Shown piece by piece: positions 53,784 through 63,337 of a stretch of DNA of 64,000 bases; position 1 is the stretch's first letter, and each line of letters begins with the position of its first letter. The position numbers were made by a program, and so were the translations under genes. The notes under the pieces are model-generated. The model had not been told where the DNA came from. It worked only from the letters and a program-made list of their open reading frames with translations, and searched no databases. Source of the stretch: Pseudomonas alliivorans (GTDB lineage: Bacteria; Pseudomonadota; Gammaproteobacteria; Pseudomonadales; Pseudomonadaceae); the NCBI RefSeq assembly GCF_017826695.1, contig NZ_JAFFZW010000001.1, positions 124,001 to 188,000 on the forward strand. Reading direction: 5' to 3'.

Positions 53784-55076
53784 ATGGCTTTCTCCCCGAT
53801 AGGCATGACTGTGCGTTCACTCAAGGTTCTGGTGCTTGAAGATCACCCCTTTCAATTGATGGCGTTGCACCAGATGCTCAACGCCAATCAGATTTTCGAT
53901 GTGCGAACCGCCGAAAGTGTCGAAGCGGCGCGGGAGTCTCTGGACAGCCGCGGCCCTGTCGATATCGCCATCTGTGACCTCCAGATGGAGGGGCCGGATG
54001 GCTTGGAGCTGATTCGTTATCTGGCCGCCGAACACATGGCCAACGCGCTGATCATCCTGAGCAGTACCACAACATGCGTGCTTGAAGGCGTGGCGCGTCT
54101 GGCGATTGCTCAGGGGTTGGAAGTGCTGGGTTATCTGTCCAAACCAGCCTCGGCTGCGGCCTTGAGCGAGTTGTTCAAGGCTTATGAGCCTCGCGCGGTG
54201 ACGGTAGAAGAGTCACCCCCCGAGCGGCAGGTGCAGGGTGCGTTGAGCGCCTCTCAATTGTTCGGGGACTCCACTGATCGTGATGCCTTCGTCGCCCAGT
54301 GGATCACGCACTTTCAACCCAAGGTCAACCTTGATGGCGATGTCGTGGGTGCCGAGGCGCTGGTGCGCTGGCAGCATCCGGTGCATGGGCTACTGGCGCC
54401 GGGTCGATTCATGGGCGCCATCGAGACCGAAGGGCTGATTGAACCGATGACCTGGCGTGTGCTGGATCAGGCGCTGGCGTTCTCGGCGCGAACGGCGGAT
54501 CAGCAGGGTCAGCCTCTGCCGGTATCCGTGAACATAGCGCCGCAGGTACTTCAACAGGCGCGCTTCACCGAACAGGTCATGGAGGCACTTGCGCGTCATG
54601 CGCTCCCGGCCAGCGTCCTGACCCTGGAAATTCTCGAACAGGATGCCGTTCAGCATCAGGGCTGGCAGATAGAGGACCTGTTACGGCTGTGCATGCAGGG
54701 CTGCACGCTGTCGATCGACGATTTCGGCATGGGTGCGTCGAACATCGAGCGGCTGCTGCAACTGCCTTTCAGCGAGCTGAAAATTCCCACTGATTTTGTC
54801 CGGGGCATGAGCGAGGATCCTCGCAAGGCGGCCGTCGTTGCCGGTGCAATGGTCATGGCGCAACGCTTGTCCATGAACGTCGTGGTGGAGGGCGTCGAGA
54901 CCCTGGATGATTTTCACAGCCTGTTGATGCTGGGTACGCCTGCCATTCAGGGGTATTTCATTGCCCGGCCCATGGCACCCGCGGACCTGACCCTATGGCT
55001 GGCCGAGCGCAGCGCTGTTTCCACGGTCGTCAGGGATTCGGGGCTTACGACAGCCCGTGTTCCTGCAGATAGATAA
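53784..55076 (+). CDS. response regulator with EAL domain (RocR-like)
   Basis: A 430-aa protein with an N-terminal receiver (VLVLEDHPFQLMALHQML, phospho-Asp in AICDLQMEGPDG) and a C-terminal EAL c-di-GMP phosphodiesterase domain. Most catalytic residues are kept: E in AEALVRW, N in SVNIAPQ, E in TLEILEQD, DD in SIDDFGMG, K in ELKIP, E in VVVEGVET and Q in IQGY. Loop 6 is DDFGMGASN instead of DDFGTGYSS, and the usual KID is KIP, so activity may be weakened or altered. It should receive phosphate from the BvgS-like kinase 97 bp upstream. Its 3' end overlaps the convergent LuxR-type regulator by 32 bp. Confidence 0.9.
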   Translation: MAFSPIGMTVRSLKVLVLEDHPFQLMALHQMLNANQIFDVRTAESVEAARESLDSRGPVDIAICDLQMEGPDGLELIRYLAAEHMANALIILSSTTTCVLEGVARLAIAQGLEVLGYLSKPASAAALSELFKAYEPRAVTVEESPPERQVQGALSASQLFGDSTDRDAFVAQWITHFQPKVNLDGDVVGAEALVRWQHPVHGLLAPGRFMGAIETEGLIEPMTWRVLDQALAFSARTADQQGQPLPVSVNIAPQVLQQARFTEQVMEALARHALPASVLTLEILEQDAVQHQGWQIEDLLRLCMQGCTLSIDDFGMGASNIERLLQLPFSELKIPTDFVRGMSEDPRKAAVVAGAMVMAQRLSMNVVVEGVETLDDFHSLLMLGTPAIQGYFIARPMAPADLTLWLAERSAVSTVVRDSGLTTARVPADR

Positions 55077-55707
55077 ACAGCGCGGCGTCATTGGCCAGCC
55101 CCAGTTTGCGCATGGCACTGACTTTCTGGGCGCTGACGGTCTGCTTGCTGCGATTGAGCCGAGTCGCGATCCGGCCCACGGCATGCCCGGCCGACAGCAG
55201 GCGCAGCACTTCCAGCTCTCTGGGCGATAGCTGTTCGAGCGCCAGTGGTGAATCAGGCCCCAGTTGCCGGGCATCCTGCAGCACCCTGCGCACCGAGTCG
55301 GCCAGAAAGACCCGTCCGCGACGAACGCTCTTGATGGCGGCGGGCAGCTCTCCGGCCACACTGGCTTTACTCAAAAGGCCCTGAACGTTGAGGTCCAGCA
55401 TTGCCTGAAACAATCCGGCGTTGGTCAGGGTCGTCACGACCACGACCGGCAGGTCCGGGAAATCCCGCTGAATGCGTTGCAGCAGACGCAGACCATCGTT
55501 CTGTTGCTCAACCGGCATCATGAAGTCCGTGACCAGCACATCACAGTCATGCCCGTTGAGCGCCGCCAGCAGTTCGTCCGGATTGCTCGCCTGTGCAACC
55601 ACCGTTGCGGCGTTGTCCTGCTCAATTACCACGCGCAGTCCGATCAGGAAAATGGGATGGTCATCAGCCAGGATGATACGCAGAGGGTGACCGGTGGATG
55701 CGCTCAA
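55045..55707 (-). CDS. LuxR/NarL-type response regulator (RocA1-like)
   Basis: A 220-aa DNA-binding regulator. The receiver (RIILADDHPIFLIGLRVVIE, phospho-Asp in VLVTDFMMP, Lys in LLSKAS) is followed by a LuxR-type helix-turn-helix (LSPRELEVLRLLSAGHAVGR, IATRLNRSKQTVSAQK). It is transcribed toward the EAL gene and overlaps its 3' end by 32 bp. In the Roc system such a regulator and the EAL protein compete for phosphate from one sensor. Targets here are unknown. Confidence 0.92.
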   Translation of the reverse strand: MSASTGHPLRIILADDHPIFLIGLRVVIEQDNAATVVAQASNPDELLAALNGHDCDVLVTDFMMPVEQQNDGLRLLQRIQRDFPDLPVVVVTTLTNAGLFQAMLDLNVQGLLSKASVAGELPAAIKSVRRGRVFLADSVRRVLQDARQLGPDSPLALEQLSPRELEVLRLLSAGHAVGRIATRLNRSKQTVSAQKVSAMRKLGLANDAALFIYLQEHGLS

Positions 55708-56042
55708 GGCATGACTCCGTCAGAGGGGGGCTAATGGTATTTCATCTGAGTCGGCTGTTTATCAAAGGTGCGCCGGAGACAGGCGGTTTGTAGGCGATGG
55801 CGCTCATCTTTGCTGAAAATTCCTACGGAGTTGATAACAGTCTGCAGCGTTCGCCCGTGGGTCGGCCTGAAAGACACTGATGACTGCTTGCCGGCTACCT
55901 CGGTTTTTTCCCTGTCACATTCGGCAGGCATGCTCGAATGCCAGAAACGTCGCCGACAGTGCAACGCAGAAAAGAACTTTCTGCCGTCGCCGACGGTCAT
56001 TGATTGGCACCTTTGCATTCAAACAGTTGAGTGGTGGTTCGT
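55708..56042. other. divergent intergenic region between LuxR-type regulator and DUF3509 gene
   Basis: It must hold promoters for both flanking genes, but no strong sigma70 pair was found. Short reverse frames (55731-56018) look random. A GG/GC pair resembling sigma54 near 56010 has the wrong spacing. Confidence 0.5.
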
Positions 56043-56339
56043 ATGGAAAATATCAGCTTACTGCTAAGCGAAGCGCTGGCTCCCTACAAGGCCTGCATCG
56101 GCCCGGCCGGCGCACGTGGCGAGCGTCTTGTGACGCTGAGAGACGCGTCGGGTGCCTGTGTGATCGAGCGTACGTTCACTGCCGATCAATTAGGTGACAA
56201 ACGTCAACTGACGGATGTGGTCGACGGTCTTCATCGTGACCTGATGGTTGCCGAAGGCAGGATCGAGCCCTGTGTCATTGCTGCCATGCGCAACGCAGCG
56301 ATGAGCCGTGCGTTTGTCGGTGCCCCGACATTCGCCTGA
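56043..56339 (+). CDS. DUF3509 family protein
   Basis: A 98-aa soluble protein, MENISLLLSEALAPYKACIG, with LVTLRDASGACVIERTFTAD, QLTDVVDGLHRDLMVAEGRI. This is the DUF3509 pattern, a small family largely confined to Pseudomonas with no known function. ATG 56043 is preferred to the GTG 56031. It is followed by a terminator hairpin. Confidence 0.85.
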   Translation: MENISLLLSEALAPYKACIGPAGARGERLVTLRDASGACVIERTFTADQLGDKRQLTDVVDGLHRDLMVAEGRIEPCVIAAMRNAAMSRAFVGAPTFA

Positions 56340-56402
56340 TGGCGATGGAGCCCAAGGGATGCTCGCCGCTCCCTTGATCAGCGCCGACGAAGCATCTGAT
56401 TA

Positions 56403-56432
56403 CCCCGTGCAGGTTCACTCTGCCCGGGGTTT
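56403..56432 (+). terminator. terminator after the DUF3509 gene
   Basis: CCCCG-T-GCAG pairs with CTGC-C-CGGGG (56403-56412 with 56420-56429) and is followed by TTTGTCTTTT. Confidence 0.75.
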
Positions 56433-56446
56433 GTCTTTTCCAGGGG

Positions 56447-57298
56447 TCAGTGTTTCTCAAAGATGGCCTTCACATCACGCAGGTAGTCGCCACGCTGTTC
56501 AGGGGCCAGCCACTGCGCGTAGAGCCCCATCAGGCTGCTTTCACGCAACGTGCGCATCTCCCGATTGATCAGTTGCATGGCTTGCCTGCCCTCAGGCGTA
56601 TTGCTGCAGCCGATGTAGGCCAGTTGGTACACGGGATTTTCGGCGATGGGCAGAAAGGTCAACTCCTGTGGACTGATGCCCTGTTGAAGCGCCTGATAGC
56701 GCGCCTCGAACCAGAAACCCAGCAAGCCTTGCAGACGTCCCGCCCGCGCCATCTGCAACAGGCTGCCGACCGCGTCGCTGCCGTAGTGCAGGCTCAGCGT
56801 CTGTTCATGGCTGTCCTGGAGCGTCTTGTCGATCACGCCACCGTAACTGCGTTCTGCAACTGCACCGAGTTTGATCGTATTGCTGGCCATCAGGGCGTCG
56901 AGGTCGACCTTGCCGTCCGAGACGAAGGGTTCGAACTTCGCCATGTCGGCCTTGAACACGACAAGTCCGCTGCTGTACAGAACAAAGGCCGGAATGGAAA
57001 AGGCGATGGTTCTGGCGCGCTCGGGTGTCCAGAGCATGGTCGGGTCGCAGCTCAGGATTGTGCCGTCGTTGAGCGTTTGCATGGCCCTGGCCCTGTTGAC
57101 GTGCATCACCACGTGTTCGTATTCGGGCATTCCGGCGGTCAGCAGGGGCATGAGTTGATCGATGGCACCCTGGCCCTGCATGGTCCCTGAAAAAATCGTC
57201 GAGGGTGGCAGGTCGCGCAACAGCCAGGTCAGTGTTTCCCTCGCCTGGCTCGTACCGGGCATGGCAAGCCACCACAGCGTCAGCAGCAGGCGAATCAT
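56447..57298 (-). CDS. periplasmic substrate-binding protein, TIGR02285-like
   Basis: A 283-aa exported protein (signal MIRLLLTLWWLAMPGTSQA) resembling SBP_bac_3 binding proteins of the TIGR02285 type: LTWLLRDLPPSTIFSG, ILSCDPTMLWTPERART, FSIPAFVLYSSGLVVFKADM. There is no ABC transporter permease or ATPase nearby, so it may act as a stand-alone sensor-type protein. ATG 57298 gives a better signal peptide than the frame start at 57325. Convergent to the DUF3509 terminator and divergent from yaeQ. Confidence 0.8.
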   Translation of the reverse strand: MIRLLLTLWWLAMPGTSQARETLTWLLRDLPPSTIFSGTMQGQGAIDQLMPLLTAGMPEYEHVVMHVNRARAMQTLNDGTILSCDPTMLWTPERARTIAFSIPAFVLYSSGLVVFKADMAKFEPFVSDGKVDLDALMASNTIKLGAVAERSYGGVIDKTLQDSHEQTLSLHYGSDAVGSLLQMARAGRLQGLLGFWFEARYQALQQGISPQELTFLPIAENPVYQLAYIGCSNTPEGRQAMQLINREMRTLRESSLMGLYAQWLAPEQRGDYLRDVKAIFEKH

Positions 57299-57532
57299 TG
57301 CGCAGTGCGAGGCACGAAGAATCATTCGTCTGTCTCATCCTCGAAAATGGAGTGTCGAGTAACAGGCTTTTGAGTCGCGCCGCGCCGCTGGCGTCACATA
57401 TCGCGGTGGTTGCGCGTCTATGAGGCTATCTCATTTTCCCTGTCCGGCAAGCCGATCCATGCGCCGATTCGTTTGCGGGGCCCTGCATCGGTTAGACTTG
57501 CCGTCTTTCCTCCAGACTCTAGAAGCCCGTTC

Positions 57533-58075
57533 ATGGCCCAGCCGTCCACGACCTACAAATTCGAACTGAACCTGACCGACCTCGATCGGGGCGTTTACGA
57601 AAGCGTCAAACAGACCATTGCCCGTCACCCCTCGGAAACCGAAGAGCGCATGACCGTGCGTCTCCTGGCCTACGCCTTCTGGTACAACGAGCAGCTTTCC
57701 TTCGGTCGCGGTCTGTCTGACGTGGACGAGCCGGCGTTGTGGGAGAAAAGCCTGGATGACCGGGTTCTGCACTGGATCGAAGTGGGCCAGCCCGATGCAG
57801 ACCGCCTGACCTGGTGTTCGCGTCGTACCGAACGCACCAGTCTGCTGGCCTACGGCAGCCTGCGGGTCTGGGAAGGCAAGGTCATTCCGGCGATCAAGAA
57901 CCTGAAGAATGTGAATATCGCTGCCGTGCCGCAGGAAGTACTCGAAGTGCTGGCCAAAGACATGCCCCGTGTCATCAAGTGGGACGTGATGATCAGCGAA
58001 GGCACTGTGTTCGTTACCGATGATCGGGGTCAGCACGAAGTCCAGTTGCAGTGGCTCGCTGGCGAACGCGGCTGA
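57533..58075 (+). CDS. yaeQ: YaeQ family protein
   Basis: A 180-aa protein with the YaeQ pattern: STTYKFELNLTDLDRGVYES, HPSETEERMTVRLLAYAFWY, LSFGRGLSDVDEPALWEKSL and IEVGQPDADRL. The fold is PD-(D/E)xK-like and the family has been linked to suppression of RfaH loss; the biochemical role is unclear. ATG 57533 is the family start; the open frame upstream (57410) is not supported. recJ follows 51 bp later on the same strand. Confidence 0.94.
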   Translation: MAQPSTTYKFELNLTDLDRGVYESVKQTIARHPSETEERMTVRLLAYAFWYNEQLSFGRGLSDVDEPALWEKSLDDRVLHWIEVGQPDADRLTWCSRRTERTSLLAYGSLRVWEGKVIPAIKNLKNVNIAAVPQEVLEVLAKDMPRVIKWDVMISEGTVFVTDDRGQHEVQLQWLAGERG

Positions 58076-58126
58076 TACCACGCCATTACCCTGTACCGAC
58101 ACATTAAAGAGAATCAGCTGACCCGC

Positions 58127-59842
58127 ATGCGCATTGAACCTCGTCTGTTGCCCGACACCCTGCCTTTTCTTGGCGATCTGCCCCCTCTGCTCACCCGCCT
58201 CTACGCGGCAAGGGGGGTGGCGTGTGAGACCGAGCTGGACAAGAGCCTGGCGCGACTGATTCCGTATCAACAGCTCAAAGGCATTGATGCCGCTGTCGAT
58301 TTGCTCGTGACCGCGCTGGATGAACGTCAACGCATGCTGATCGTCGGTGATTTCGATGCCGACGGTGCCACGGCCAGTACTGTGGGGGTGCTGGGGCTGC
58401 GCCTGCTGGGTGCCGAACATGTCGACTATCTGGTGCCGAATCGTTTCGAATACGGCTACGGCCTGACCCCGGAAATTGTCGAGGTGGCGCTGCAGCGCAA
58501 GCCGCAACTGTTGATCACCGTCGACAACGGCATCTCAAGCGTCGAGGGCGTTGCAGCGGCCAAAGCGGCCGGTTTGCAGGTGTTGGTTACCGATCACCAC
58601 TTGCCGGGTCACGAACTCCCGGCAGCTGATGCCATCGTCAATCCCAATCAGCCCGGCTGTACGTTCCCCAGCAAATCGCTGGCGGGTGTCGGCGTGATCT
58701 TTTATGTGTTGATGGCGTTGCGCGCACGCCTGCGTGACAGCGGCTGGTTCGAACGCCATCAGCGCGCCCAGCCCAATCTGGGCGAACTGTTGGATCTGGT
58801 AGCGCTGGGCAGTGTGGCGGACGTCGTGCCGTTGGACGCCAATAATCGCATTCTCGTGCATCAGGGCCTCATGCGCATACGCGCCGGTCGTGCCCGTCCC
58901 GGGTTACGCGCGATTCTGGAGGTGGCGCGTCGCGAGCCGTCGCGTATTACTTCCACCGACCTGGGCTTTATCCTCGGTCCGCGTCTGAACGCGGCGGGGC
59001 GTCTGGATGATATGAGCCTGGGGATCGAATGCCTGCTCTGCGATGATCCGACCCTCGCGCGTGAAATGGCCGTCCAGCTGGATGAGCTGAATCAGGACCG
59101 CAAATCCATCGAACAGGGCATGCAGCGTGAGGCGCTGGCCCAGCTCAAGGATCTGCCGGTGGAGTCCATGCCGTTCGGGCTGTGCCTGTTCGAGCCGGAC
59201 TGGCACCAGGGTGTGATCGGCATCCTGGCCTCGCGCATGAAAGAGCGTTACCACCGTCCGACCATCGCGTTCGCCAGCGCCGGGGAGGGCGTGCTCAAGG
59301 GCTCGGCCCGGTCGGTGCCGGGATTTCACATTCGCGATGCGCTGGACGCGGTGGCTGCGGCGCATCCGCACCTGATCAGCAAGTTCGGCGGGCACGCGAT
59401 GGCAGCGGGTCTGTCCTTGCCGGAAGAAAACTTTCCGGCCTTCGCCGAGGCGTTCGACCAGGAAGTGCGGCGGCAGCTTGACGAGCAGGATCTGACTGGA
59501 CGCTTGCTGTCGGACGGCTCGTTGGCCGTCGAAGAATTTCATCTGGAACTGGCCCGCGCATTGCGCAACGCAGGTCCCTGGGGGCAGCACTTCCCCGAGC
59601 CGTTGTTTCATGGCGTGTTCCAGTTGGTGGAGCAGCGCGTGGTGGGTGAGCGGCATTTGAAAATGGTGCTCAAGACCGAGTGCGGCAGCGTGAAGCTGGA
59701 CGGCATTGCGTTCGGCGTGGATCGCGATATCTGGCCCAACCCCAACATCCGCTGGGTTGAACTGGCCTATAAGCTGGATCTTAACGAGTTTCGTGGCAAT
59801 GAAACCGTGCAACTGATGGTGGTGCACATCGCGCCACGCTGA
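58127..59842 (+). CDS. recJ: single-stranded-DNA-specific exonuclease RecJ
   Basis: RecJ is a 5'-3' ssDNA exonuclease acting in RecF-pathway recombination, mismatch repair and base excision repair. The 571-aa protein has the DHH catalytic motifs GDFDADGATASTVGVLGL, LITVDNGISSVEG and TDHHLPG, then the DHHA1 domain (FGGHAMAAGLSLPEENF) and the C-terminal OB fold (LKMVLKTECGSVKLDGIAFG). Length and motifs are normal. Confidence 0.97.
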   Translation: MRIEPRLLPDTLPFLGDLPPLLTRLYAARGVACETELDKSLARLIPYQQLKGIDAAVDLLVTALDERQRMLIVGDFDADGATASTVGVLGLRLLGAEHVDYLVPNRFEYGYGLTPEIVEVALQRKPQLLITVDNGISSVEGVAAAKAAGLQVLVTDHHLPGHELPAADAIVNPNQPGCTFPSKSLAGVGVIFYVLMALRARLRDSGWFERHQRAQPNLGELLDLVALGSVADVVPLDANNRILVHQGLMRIRAGRARPGLRAILEVARREPSRITSTDLGFILGPRLNAAGRLDDMSLGIECLLCDDPTLAREMAVQLDELNQDRKSIEQGMQREALAQLKDLPVESMPFGLCLFEPDWHQGVIGILASRMKERYHRPTIAFASAGEGVLKGSARSVPGFHIRDALDAVAAAHPHLISKFGGHAMAAGLSLPEENFPAFAEAFDQEVRRQLDEQDLTGRLLSDGSLAVEEFHLELARALRNAGPWGQHFPEPLFHGVFQLVEQRVVGERHLKMVLKTECGSVKLDGIAFGVDRDIWPNPNIRWVELAYKLDLNEFRGNETVQLMVVHIAPR

Positions 59843-59953
59843 GAATAAGCAGGAACCCGTCAGGCTCATGGGTTGTCGACTAGGCTCTGTCCTCTGAAAG
59901 ATGCTCGCGAAACACGAGCCGGGACACTCGAATTTTCATTATGAGAGGTTTCC

Positions 59954-61060
59954 ATGAGCCTGCTGCTTGAGCCCTATACCCTGCGCCAATTGACGCTGCG
60001 TAATCGCATTGCTGTGTCGCCCATGTGCCAGTATTCCAGTGTCGATGGTCTGGCCAATGACTGGCATCTGGTGCATCTGGGCAGTCGTGCCGTCGGTGGC
60101 GCAGGGCTGGTCATCACTGAAGCCATGGCGGTGACACCGGACGGTCGTATTACCCCGGAAGACCTCGGCCTGTGGAACGACGAGCAGATTGAGCCCCTGC
60201 AGCGCATCACGCGTTTCATTACTGCTCAGGGCGCCGTTGCAGGCGTCCAGCTGGCACATGCCGGACGCAAGGCGAGCACCTGGCGTCCCTGGTTGGGCAA
60301 GCATGGCAGCATCCCTGAAAGTGAAGGCGGCTGGACCCCGGTCGGCCCGTCGGCGATTGCCTTCGATCCGCAGCACACCGCCCCTGTGAAACTGAGCGAC
60401 ATCCAGATCCAGGAGCTGATCAAGGCATTCGTGGACGCAGCACGCCGTTCGCTGACGGCCGGTTTCAAAGTCGTTGAAATCCACGCGGCGCATGGTTACC
60501 TGCTGCATCAGTTCCTGTCGCCGCTGAGCAATCAGCGCACGGATGAATACGGCGGTTCCTTCGAAAATCGCATCCGCCTGACCCTGCAGGTGACCGAGGC
60601 CGTTCGCTCGATCTGGCCGGAAGAATTGCCTCTGTTCGTGCGCGTATCGGCGACCGACTGGGTGGAAGATGGCTGGAACCCGGACGAGACTGTGGAGTTG
60701 GCACGCCGTCTCAAGGCGCTGGGCGCAGACCTCATCGATGTGTCTTCGGGCGGCACTGCTGCGAACGCCGAAATCCCGGTCGGTCCGGGCTACCAGACCC
60801 GTTTCGCCGAGCGCGTGCGCAAGGAGTCCGGTATCGCTACCGGTACCGTCGGCATGATTACCGAGCCTGCTCAGGCAGAGCACATCCTGCGTACCGGTCA
60901 GGCCGATATTATCCTGCTGGCCCGAGAGCTGTTGCGTGACCCGTACTGGCCGCTGCATGCCGACGACGACCTCGGCGGACGACTGGCTACCTGGCCCGCG
61001 CAATATCAGCGCGCAACCCATCGTGATCAGCCGATTCACGAGTCTGATCTGCGAGATTGA
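59954..61060 (+). CDS. NADH:flavin oxidoreductase (Old Yellow Enzyme, YqjM-like)
   Basis: A 368-aa FMN enzyme of the OYE family with AVSPMCQYSS (the redox-sensing Cys of the YqjM/XenA subgroup), GLVITEAMAVTPDGRI, GVQLAHAGRKAS, the active-site pair in EIHAAHGYLLHQFLSP, and the FMN-binding RTDEYGGSFENRIRL. It reduces alpha,beta-unsaturated carbonyls and sometimes nitro compounds; the natural substrate is unknown. An AGAGG site precedes ATG 59954. It is monocistronic, ending at a strong hairpin. Confidence 0.94.
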   Translation: MSLLLEPYTLRQLTLRNRIAVSPMCQYSSVDGLANDWHLVHLGSRAVGGAGLVITEAMAVTPDGRITPEDLGLWNDEQIEPLQRITRFITAQGAVAGVQLAHAGRKASTWRPWLGKHGSIPESEGGWTPVGPSAIAFDPQHTAPVKLSDIQIQELIKAFVDAARRSLTAGFKVVEIHAAHGYLLHQFLSPLSNQRTDEYGGSFENRIRLTLQVTEAVRSIWPEELPLFVRVSATDWVEDGWNPDETVELARRLKALGADLIDVSSGGTAANAEIPVGPGYQTRFAERVRKESGIATGTVGMITEPAQAEHILRTGQADIILLARELLRDPYWPLHADDDLGGRLATWPAQYQRATHRDQPIHESDLRD

Positions 61061-61180
61061 CGGTTTGGCAACAGCCGGGTTTGGGGGCTTTCTGCTAACG
61101 AGAGCGAGCAGTTTGGAGGCTCGCTGAATCTGCTTCTGCCCGCAGGACGTGGGATTCTCGGAGTTTGTGACTGCAGCGAT

Positions 61181-61200
61181 GGGCCGCCTGGCGGCCCTTG
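61181..61200 (+). terminator. hairpin between OYE gene and hybrid kinase
   Basis: GGGCCGC (61181-61187), CTG loop and GCGGCCC (61191-61197) lie between convergent genes and are followed by TTG. Likely terminator for one or both. Confidence 0.6.
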
Positions 61201-61240
61201 AGTGCGTCCGATGCCACGCCGCGCTTACTGCGCGGCAGCG

Positions 61241-63337
61241 CTACAACCGCTCATTCGCACTGTCCAGCAGCTCGGTCACGCGCCCGGTCAGGGCTGCGAT
61301 GGAGAAGGGCTTGGGCAGCACGTACATGCCAGGCTCAAGCGTATCGTGCGCGAGCGCGGCATTTTCTGCGTAGCCGGTCACGAAGAGGATTTTCAGGTCG
61401 GGCCGCACCGCTCTGGCCGCGTCCGCGACCTGACGGCCATTCATACCGCCCGGCAGGCCTACATCGGTCACCAGCAGATCGATCGCCGCCTTCGATTGCA
61501 GGATTTCCAGCGCAGCAGCGCCTCGGTCGGCCTGCAACACCAGGTAGCCCAGCTCTTCAAGCACTTCGGTGATCAACAGGCGCACCGTCGGCTCGTCATC
61601 GACAACCAGAATGGTTTCACCGCCCGCGTTCTGTGAGGGCACGGGTGCGGCGCATTCAAACTCGACGGGCTCGGCCTCACCTTCGAACATTGGCAGGAGG
61701 ATGCTGAGTTGCGCGCCTTTCCCGACCTCGGAAAGAATGCCGACGCCCCCGCCGGATTGCCGGGCAAACCCGTAAATCATCGACAGCCCGAGCCCCGTGC
61801 CCATGCCTATGGGTTTGGTGGTGAAAAACGGGTCGAAGGCCCGCCCCATGACTTCCTTGGCCATTCCCGTACCGGTGTCGCTGACCGTCAGTTCTACATA
61901 GCGGCCCGCAGTCAGCTCGTATTTAGCTGCAGTCGGGCTGTCCAGGTATCGGTTTCCGGTCTCGATTAGCAACTGGCCACCGTCCGGCATCGCGTCCTTG
62001 GCATTGATACACAGGTTCAGCAGTGAGTTTTCCAGCTGATGCGGGTCGACCATGATCGACCACAACCCCTGAGTAGTGTGTACCTGCATGTCGATGGCAG
62101 GTCCTACGGTACGCCTGATGAGTTCATCCATGCCTGCGATCAACTGATCGACGTCGGTTGCCTTGGGGGCAAGCGTCTGGCGGCGTGAAAAGGCCAGCAG
62201 TCGGTGTGTCAGCGAAGCAGCCCGCCTGGAACCCTCGAGCGCCGAGCCAATGTATCGATCCAGTTCTGTGAAGCGGCCCTGTTTCACTCTCGATTGCAGC
62301 AACTCCATATTGCCGGTGACGCCCATCAGCAGGTTGTTGAAGTCATGTGCAAGGCCGCCGGTGAGCTGTCCGACCGCTTCCATCTTCTGCGATTGGCGCA
62401 GTGCTTCTTCGGTAATGCGCAACGCTTCGATGCGCTGCTTCTCATGGGTCAAATGTTTGCCCAACGCGAAAATGACGCCATTGCCCGGTGCGGCCGTCCA
62501 GCCGAACCAATGGTACGTGCCATCAATATGTTGGTAACGATTTTCAAACAGCGGCAGGACGTGATGGATGGTGTGCGTCAGGGCATTTTGCGTGTTGACA
62601 ACATCGTCCGGGTGGAGCAAGTCCATGATCGAGGTGCCGACCAGCTCCCGCTCGGTTCGGCCGAGAAGGGCGTTCCACGCCGGGTTGACGCTCAGGAAAA
62701 TACCGTTGAAATCGAGTATCGCCAACGGATCGGGCGAGATCTTCCAGAAGGTGTCCAGCTCCTGCGTGCGTTGCTCAAGCTTGGCGGTCTGCTGTTTTTC
62801 CTGTTCGATCAATTCCTCGATCAGCGCGCGGCGTTTGCTTTCGCTGGCTTGAAGTGCCCGTTGATCAAGCACATGCCGGGTGGTCTCGTTGGTGGTGCAG
62901 AACATGCCGACGGTGGTGCCGTGTTCATCGATCAAGGGCGAGAAGGAGAACGACCACCAGGTTTGCTCGATTTCACCGAAGCGGGCCATGGTCAATGGCA
63001 TGTCCTGCCATCGGCCGGCCTGCCCGTTCAACGCTTGCTCGACCAACGGGAGCACCTGATCCCAGACATCAGCCCACAGCTCGTGCATCAAAGCGCCGAT
63101 CGCCCGGTCCTTGCGCGGCCCAAGGATCGGCGCATAAGCATCATTGTGGAAGAAGAACAGCTCCGGGCCCCACAGCAGGTACATGGATTCAGGGCAGTTG
63201 AGGATCAGATTCAGTGCATTCTTCAATGCCACAGGCCATTGGTCCACAGGACCGAGCGAGGTCTGGCTCCAGTCTTTGGTTCTGATTGTCTCGGCTGCTT
63301 CGCTGCTGCCTGCAGGGAACCCGACTCGTGATATCAC
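61241..63337 (-). CDS. PAS-domain hybrid histidine kinase / response regulator
   Basis: A 698-aa cytoplasmic kinase with no membrane segments. An N-terminal PAS/GAF-like region (about 1-170) is followed by a coiled coil near 165-195, a PAS domain (FWKISPDPLAILDFNGIF, about 200-310), HisKA-type H box GGLAHDFNNLLMGVTGNMEL with the phospho-His, HATPase with NLCINAKDAMPDGG and GTGLGLSMIYGFARQSGG, and a C-terminal receiver (ILVVDDEPTVRLLITEVLEE, phospho-Asp in LLVTDVGLPGGMNG). The HDFNN H box places it in the HisKA group with phytochrome-like kinases. No partner regulator is beside it. Confidence 0.9.
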   Translation of the reverse strand: MISRVGFPAGSSEAAETIRTKDWSQTSLGPVDQWPVALKNALNLILNCPESMYLLWGPELFFFHNDAYAPILGPRKDRAIGALMHELWADVWDQVLPLVEQALNGQAGRWQDMPLTMARFGEIEQTWWSFSFSPLIDEHGTTVGMFCTTNETTRHVLDQRALQASESKRRALIEELIEQEKQQTAKLEQRTQELDTFWKISPDPLAILDFNGIFLSVNPAWNALLGRTERELVGTSIMDLLHPDDVVNTQNALTHTIHHVLPLFENRYQHIDGTYHWFGWTAAPGNGVIFALGKHLTHEKQRIEALRITEEALRQSQKMEAVGQLTGGLAHDFNNLLMGVTGNMELLQSRVKQGRFTELDRYIGSALEGSRRAASLTHRLLAFSRRQTLAPKATDVDQLIAGMDELIRRTVGPAIDMQVHTTQGLWSIMVDPHQLENSLLNLCINAKDAMPDGGQLLIETGNRYLDSPTAAKYELTAGRYVELTVSDTGTGMAKEVMGRAFDPFFTTKPIGMGTGLGLSMIYGFARQSGGGVGILSEVGKGAQLSILLPMFEGEAEPVEFECAAPVPSQNAGGETILVVDDEPTVRLLITEVLEELGYLVLQADRGAAALEILQSKAAIDLLVTDVGLPGGMNGRQVADAARAVRPDLKILFVTGYAENAALAHDTLEPGMYVLPKPFSIAALTGRVTELLDSANERL

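Noticed and set aside
56008..56024. sigma54-like TGGCAC ... TTTGCA near the DUF3509 gene
   Set aside because: The GG to GC spacing is 7 instead of 10 bases, so it cannot serve as a -24/-12 promoter.
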